64,000 nt of DNA, taken from NCBI GenBank assembly GCA_013368445.1, contig JAACJO010000002.1:434001-498000 (forward strand). The letters run 5' to 3'. Below, in pieces: positions 60,653-64,000 of this stretch. The translations under genes were made by a program, and so were the position numbers. This DNA is from Leucocoprinus leucothites. Taxonomy: Eukaryota > Basidiomycota > Agaricomycetes > Agaricales > Agaricaceae. Position 1 is the first letter of the stretch. Every line of letters starts with the position of its first letter. Under the pieces are notes generated by a model. The model made no database searches. It was not told the DNA's origin and was given only the letters and a program-made list of their open reading frames with translations.

Positions 60653-61892
60653 ATGGCGCCCGTCTTCAAGGGAGTTGAATTCGTCCCTAGTGGTCTCAAC
60701 GAAATGGTGAATCTTTCGGACCCCCTTATTCAAATCAAAGGTGAGGTCATTCACTACCTCATCCAGAACTTTTAATTTGACCGATGAGTAGCTGCAAGCG
60801 GGATTTGCACAGCTTTTGCCGTCCTCTCGACCTGGTTTAGGCTTTATATTCGAGCACGAAGGCGGCAACTATGGATAGAAGATGTTCGTAATCACCACTC
60901 TTGATCGCGATTACTTTTTTTTCAAAATAATCTCAGGCCTGGGCAGCCATCAGCATGGGCGCGTTGGGCACTCAAATGGCCGCAGTCTTTATTGAGCCTA
61001 GTACGCAGGCCTATCCAATAGGCCACACCTTTCAACCCAATGGTTGTCTTTTATTCTAGGCACTTCGACTGGAGTGGTCCGTTATTATATTATGTCGAAC
61101 ACATTCTACGCCACGATTTGGTAGGTTTTTCTCTGTTAATAACTGTATGTGATCTTCTCATGATGATGCGAACAATTTTCACAGGTGTGCGCGTCTCTCG
61201 ATCCTCTTTTCAATCATTCGCATCCGAAGAAAATTCCTTCGCATCCGTCCTCTGCCCCTTATCGCGGCGGCATTCCTCATCGTATGGTTCATTCTCACAG
61301 CACAGATCTACTGGGAATGTGAAACGAGGACTGAGTGGAAACGGACCACCGTTCCGCAATGCAAGCTCAGTTCCACGGTTCCCATATGCCAACTCATCAG
61401 TGAGCGCTAATATCTCCACACTGGGCGGCTCTGACACAGCCCAGCGGACGTCATTTCGGATAGCATCCTCGTATTCCATTCGATAAAGCAGTTCATGGAT
61501 ATCTCAGACAAGAAACTACGCCTCAGGCTGATACTGATATTCGGATCATGTATCATGACCACGGCTGTTTCAGCTTGTCATGCCATGTATCTTCTCAGAT
61601 CTGAGTCTCATGCTATCCTCATCTCTGCTTTCATTGAGGTGTGTCGTTCTTCATTGGCTGCTGCTCTAGCCCGTGAACATGATTCCTCTCTCAGAACGCC
61701 ATTTCTTTGATTGTTTGCAATATTCCTGTTGCGGTCACTGCTGCCTTCAAACTCAAGGAAGAAGAAAAAATTTTGTCCTCCCCAGACCAACTTCCATCAC
61801 TCTTAATGCCGAGCTCAGTTGACCACTGGCAAGACGATGATATTTCATCTCTTCACCTTCGCAAGCAATATACCCCTTCAAGCCCATTGTGA
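60653..61892 (+). CDS. seven-TM fungal rhodopsin-like membrane protein, copy 1
   Basis: Multi-pass membrane protein of a family common in mushrooms and similar in layout to the fungal rhodopsin-domain family; function unknown. Start ATG 60653 (MAPVFKGVEFVPSGLNEMVN). Spliced exons give SGICTAFAVLSTWFRLYIR, RQLWIED/AWAAISMGALGTQMAAVF, RYYIMSNTFYATIWCARLS, LPLIAAAFLIVWFILTAQIY, WECE, the Cys-containing loop QCKLSSTVPICQLITD, LRLILIFGSCIMTTAVSACH and ISLIVCNIPVAVTAAF. A polar tail ends TPSSPL at TGA 61892. Six introns of about 40-60 nt. The Cys pair and QLITD segment are family hallmarks as I recall them. A paralogue follows downstream. Confidence 0.7.
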
Positions 61893-62739
61893 GAGCTTGG
61901 GACAGCGAAGGGGAATTTCCTCCACCACAGGCACGCTTAGATTCTATATATACCTCAGTTTGACAACCCTCTGCCCCTACTCTATTGATTCTACCGTCGA
62001 TGACACGAAATAGAAAATGCTTAAGCTCTTCCAACCGAGTGCGACGGAGCCCTATCTGGTTAACAAGTTGGGCTTGTTATTCACTTTCACCATACTTGGA
62101 CCTCGTCCTAAACTCGGTGACAATTCAGTGATCTGTCGTCCCAGATGTAGCAGGCCTCGCGCCCACCGATGGGGTATGGAATTACACTAGATGGCAGGAC
62201 ACACTGCGCGTTACCTCATGTGGATGCATTATGATCGGTAGGCGCATCTTGGCCTCCTTCAGTCTCGGAAATCTCAACTCGAGGCACCCAGCCCTCGAGA
62301 TTAACATTCGATCGATTCTTGTACGGAATCTCGGCTTCTAGTATTGGTATCGGTATTTGCCATTCACAGAAACCCCTGCGCGCTTATCAGAAATCAACAA
62401 CCGCCATGAAAAGACTAAACACCTCCAAGCCACAGCATCACAGTCATTCCGTCAAACTTATGAAAACTGTCCTTCAGACTAGTTGTGTATCACCCCAAGA
62501 TCAGATTCCAAGCCCAAATTGAATTATACCTTGTTCTATCTTAATCTTTCAGGCACCTTAATGGCCTTCTCCAAGTCAAAACGGAATTGCTCACCTTTTG
62601 GATTGTCCAGAGTTCTCGGAGAGATGTTCGTGTGTCTCTGAGAGCCCACCGAGATCGCCTCTTCGCACGTTCATCATAGTGACGTACAAAAGAGAGGCGG
62701 AATAGCAACGAGGTAACACACCATCTCCTTTCTTCAGCG
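61893..62739. other. intergenic region between seven-TM paralogues
   Basis: About 850 bases holding the copy 1 3' flank and the promoter and probably first exon of copy 2. No other motif recognised. Confidence 0.35.
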
Positions 62740-64000
62740 TAAACCTGGATCCTCCATATGCCCGAGACATCGTCCCTTCACGTGGTCGAACTGGGGGGTA
62801 AGTAGCTTCGCAATTCCTCCTTTTTATCTTGTTTTACATTGAGCCCCGTCAAAAGTTGCGAGTAGTGTCAGCAGCGGCGTTGCAATCATCACCACGCTAG
62901 TCCGCGTTTACATCCGATTCCGCAAACATAGCCTTTGGATAGACGACGTATGTGAAAATGTGGCCTAAATTCGGCATACACTGACCTTTTGCAGGCCCTC
63001 GCCATCATTAGCGCCTGTTTGTCTTTGGCCCAGAGTGTTGTGGTCTTTGTCGGTCCGTGTACGTGCCCGCGTATCCTAAATTCTACTATGGCAATTTGCA
63101 TGTCTTGGGCCTAACACATTTGTGGTAATCTAGATCGATTAAATGGCACTGAACGCTACTACGTCGTATCATTCCTGTGGCTCGCTATCATCTGGTATGT
63201 CCATTCTCTGATTACGCCACACCGTCGATTGCGTCCTCGCAGTCTGCCGCCTACAAAGAATTGATCCGAGCTTGGTTCCTTATGAGGAAATGACCTAAAC
63301 AATATCGCCAGTGGTGACCGGTGACCAGCGGTACCATGAACCGGGTCATCTTTCGGGGTCCCTACCCTTTTCGTTTAGATGATCTGAATTTATCGTTCGG
63401 AAGTATCTAAGGTCGTCAGTTGCAATATTGGCTCAAACCTTGCAGGAAAACTGAGCATAATGCCTGATCATACATCCAATTCTTGGGATCATATTGGCCT
63501 GGATTCGGATTGATTTTGCCTGGCATATGCATGGGCCCCGTCAGCTTTGCCTTCCTGGGAGAGCTGACATTACCTTTACTCAGGTTCTCGCGTCTTTCCA
63601 TGCTGTTCTCCTTGACCAGGATCGCGAAGGGAGCTATTCATCCTACCCGAAACCTCCACATCGCCTTAAGCATATTTATATTCATGTATATCTTCCTCAC
63701 TGCCCAAATCGCCTGGGAGTGCGAAACAAAGACTGCATGGAAGCTGACGGGGTTAGGAAGGTGCTCGATCAGTAAAGCTGTACCTGCTTGTCAACTTACG
63801 GGTAGGTTTGTTTTCTTTCCACTATTGAATGACTATCCTCTGCTAATGAGCAACCTTCATCTGGATCGCGGGTACTAGCTGATATAGTTAGCGACGGTAT
63901 ACTTCTAATTGTTCCGATACGACTTTTCAAGGTGATTCAGAGCAAGGGACTACGATATCGCCTCATGCTCATTTTCGGAACATCAATCATAACCACCCTG
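62740..64000 (+). CDS. seven-TM fungal rhodopsin-like membrane protein, copy 2, cut by window edge
   Basis: Paralogue of the preceding gene, missing its 3' end. The first exon I can place starts at an acceptor near 62740 (VNLDPPYARDIVPSRGRTGG); the true start is upstream and unresolved. Then GVAIITTLVRVYIRFRKHSLWIDD / ALAIISACLSLAQSVVVFV / RLNGTERYYVVSFLWLAIIW / FSRLSMLFSLTRIAKGA, IALSIFIFMYIFLTAQIAWE, RCSISKAVPACQLTG, ADIVSDGILLIVPIRLFK and RLMLIFGTSIITTL at the edge. Order and splice positions follow copy 1. The intron between IIW and FSRLS (about 63199-63583, 385 nt) is far longer than its 64-nt counterpart in copy 1. Confidence 0.65.

Noticed and set aside
1..64000. Transposon, CRISPR array or secondary-metabolite cluster
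   Set aside because: I saw no transposase or reverse transcriptase motif, no regularly spaced repeats, and no PKS, NRPS or terpene synthase core gene.

Overview
The window is nuclear DNA of a filamentous basidiomycete, most likely an agaricomycete mushroom. This rests on dense genes split by many 50-80 nt GT..AG introns, on gene families typical of Agaricomycetes (NACHT-type NLRs, AlkB-like proteins with a zinc knuckle, class 3 lipases, seven-TM proteins with the QLITD motif) and on single eukaryotic housekeeping genes (Arp2, BCS1, VPS1, SYS1, RCC2, pyridoxal kinase). I see no prokaryotic operons, rRNA, convincing tRNA or CRISPR array. Gene models were assembled by eye from splice sites and conserved motifs; boundaries are good to a few bases where stated.

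Layout. 1-7.3 kb, minus strand: an RCC2-like gene cut by the left edge, then a very long AlkB-like dioxygenase-related gene. 7.8-10.2 kb: a dienelactone hydrolase and, convergent to it, a POM34-like nucleoporin. 10.8-19.7 kb: two paralogous NACHT NLR genes in inverted orientation, with a secreted GMC oxidoreductase between them. 20-24 kb: a direct tandem duplication of about 2.04 kb, each unit with a promoter and a secreted class 3 lipase. 25-28.4 kb: Arp2 and pyridoxal kinase. 29-31.8 kb: two tandem ER thioredoxin/PDI genes, one without its active-site cysteines. 32.9-36.4 kb: a Ran-binding-domain protein with an N-terminal membrane segment, then a Ser/Thr-rich GPI-anchor-type surface protein. 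38.5-40 kb: a mitochondrial carrier. 42.3-49.7 kb: an ETT1-like gene and a Ste13/DPP-type dipeptidyl aminopeptidase with several unusually long introns. 49.9-50.7 kb: SYS1. 53.7-60 kb: BCS1 and VPS1. 60.6 kb to the right edge: two tandem paralogues of a seven-TM protein family, the second truncated by the edge.

The conserved genes serve general cell functions: secretion and membrane traffic (SYS1, VPS1, PDI, dipeptidyl aminopeptidase), nuclear transport (POM34-like, Ran-binding protein), actin nucleation, mitochondria and vitamin B6. No biosynthetic cluster is evident. The accessory and probably fast-evolving parts are the inverted NLR pair around the oxidoreductase, the lipase duplication, the PDI pair and the seven-TM pair. 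The NLR island, with N- and C-terminal modules I cannot assign to a known family, is the best candidate for an undescribed system.
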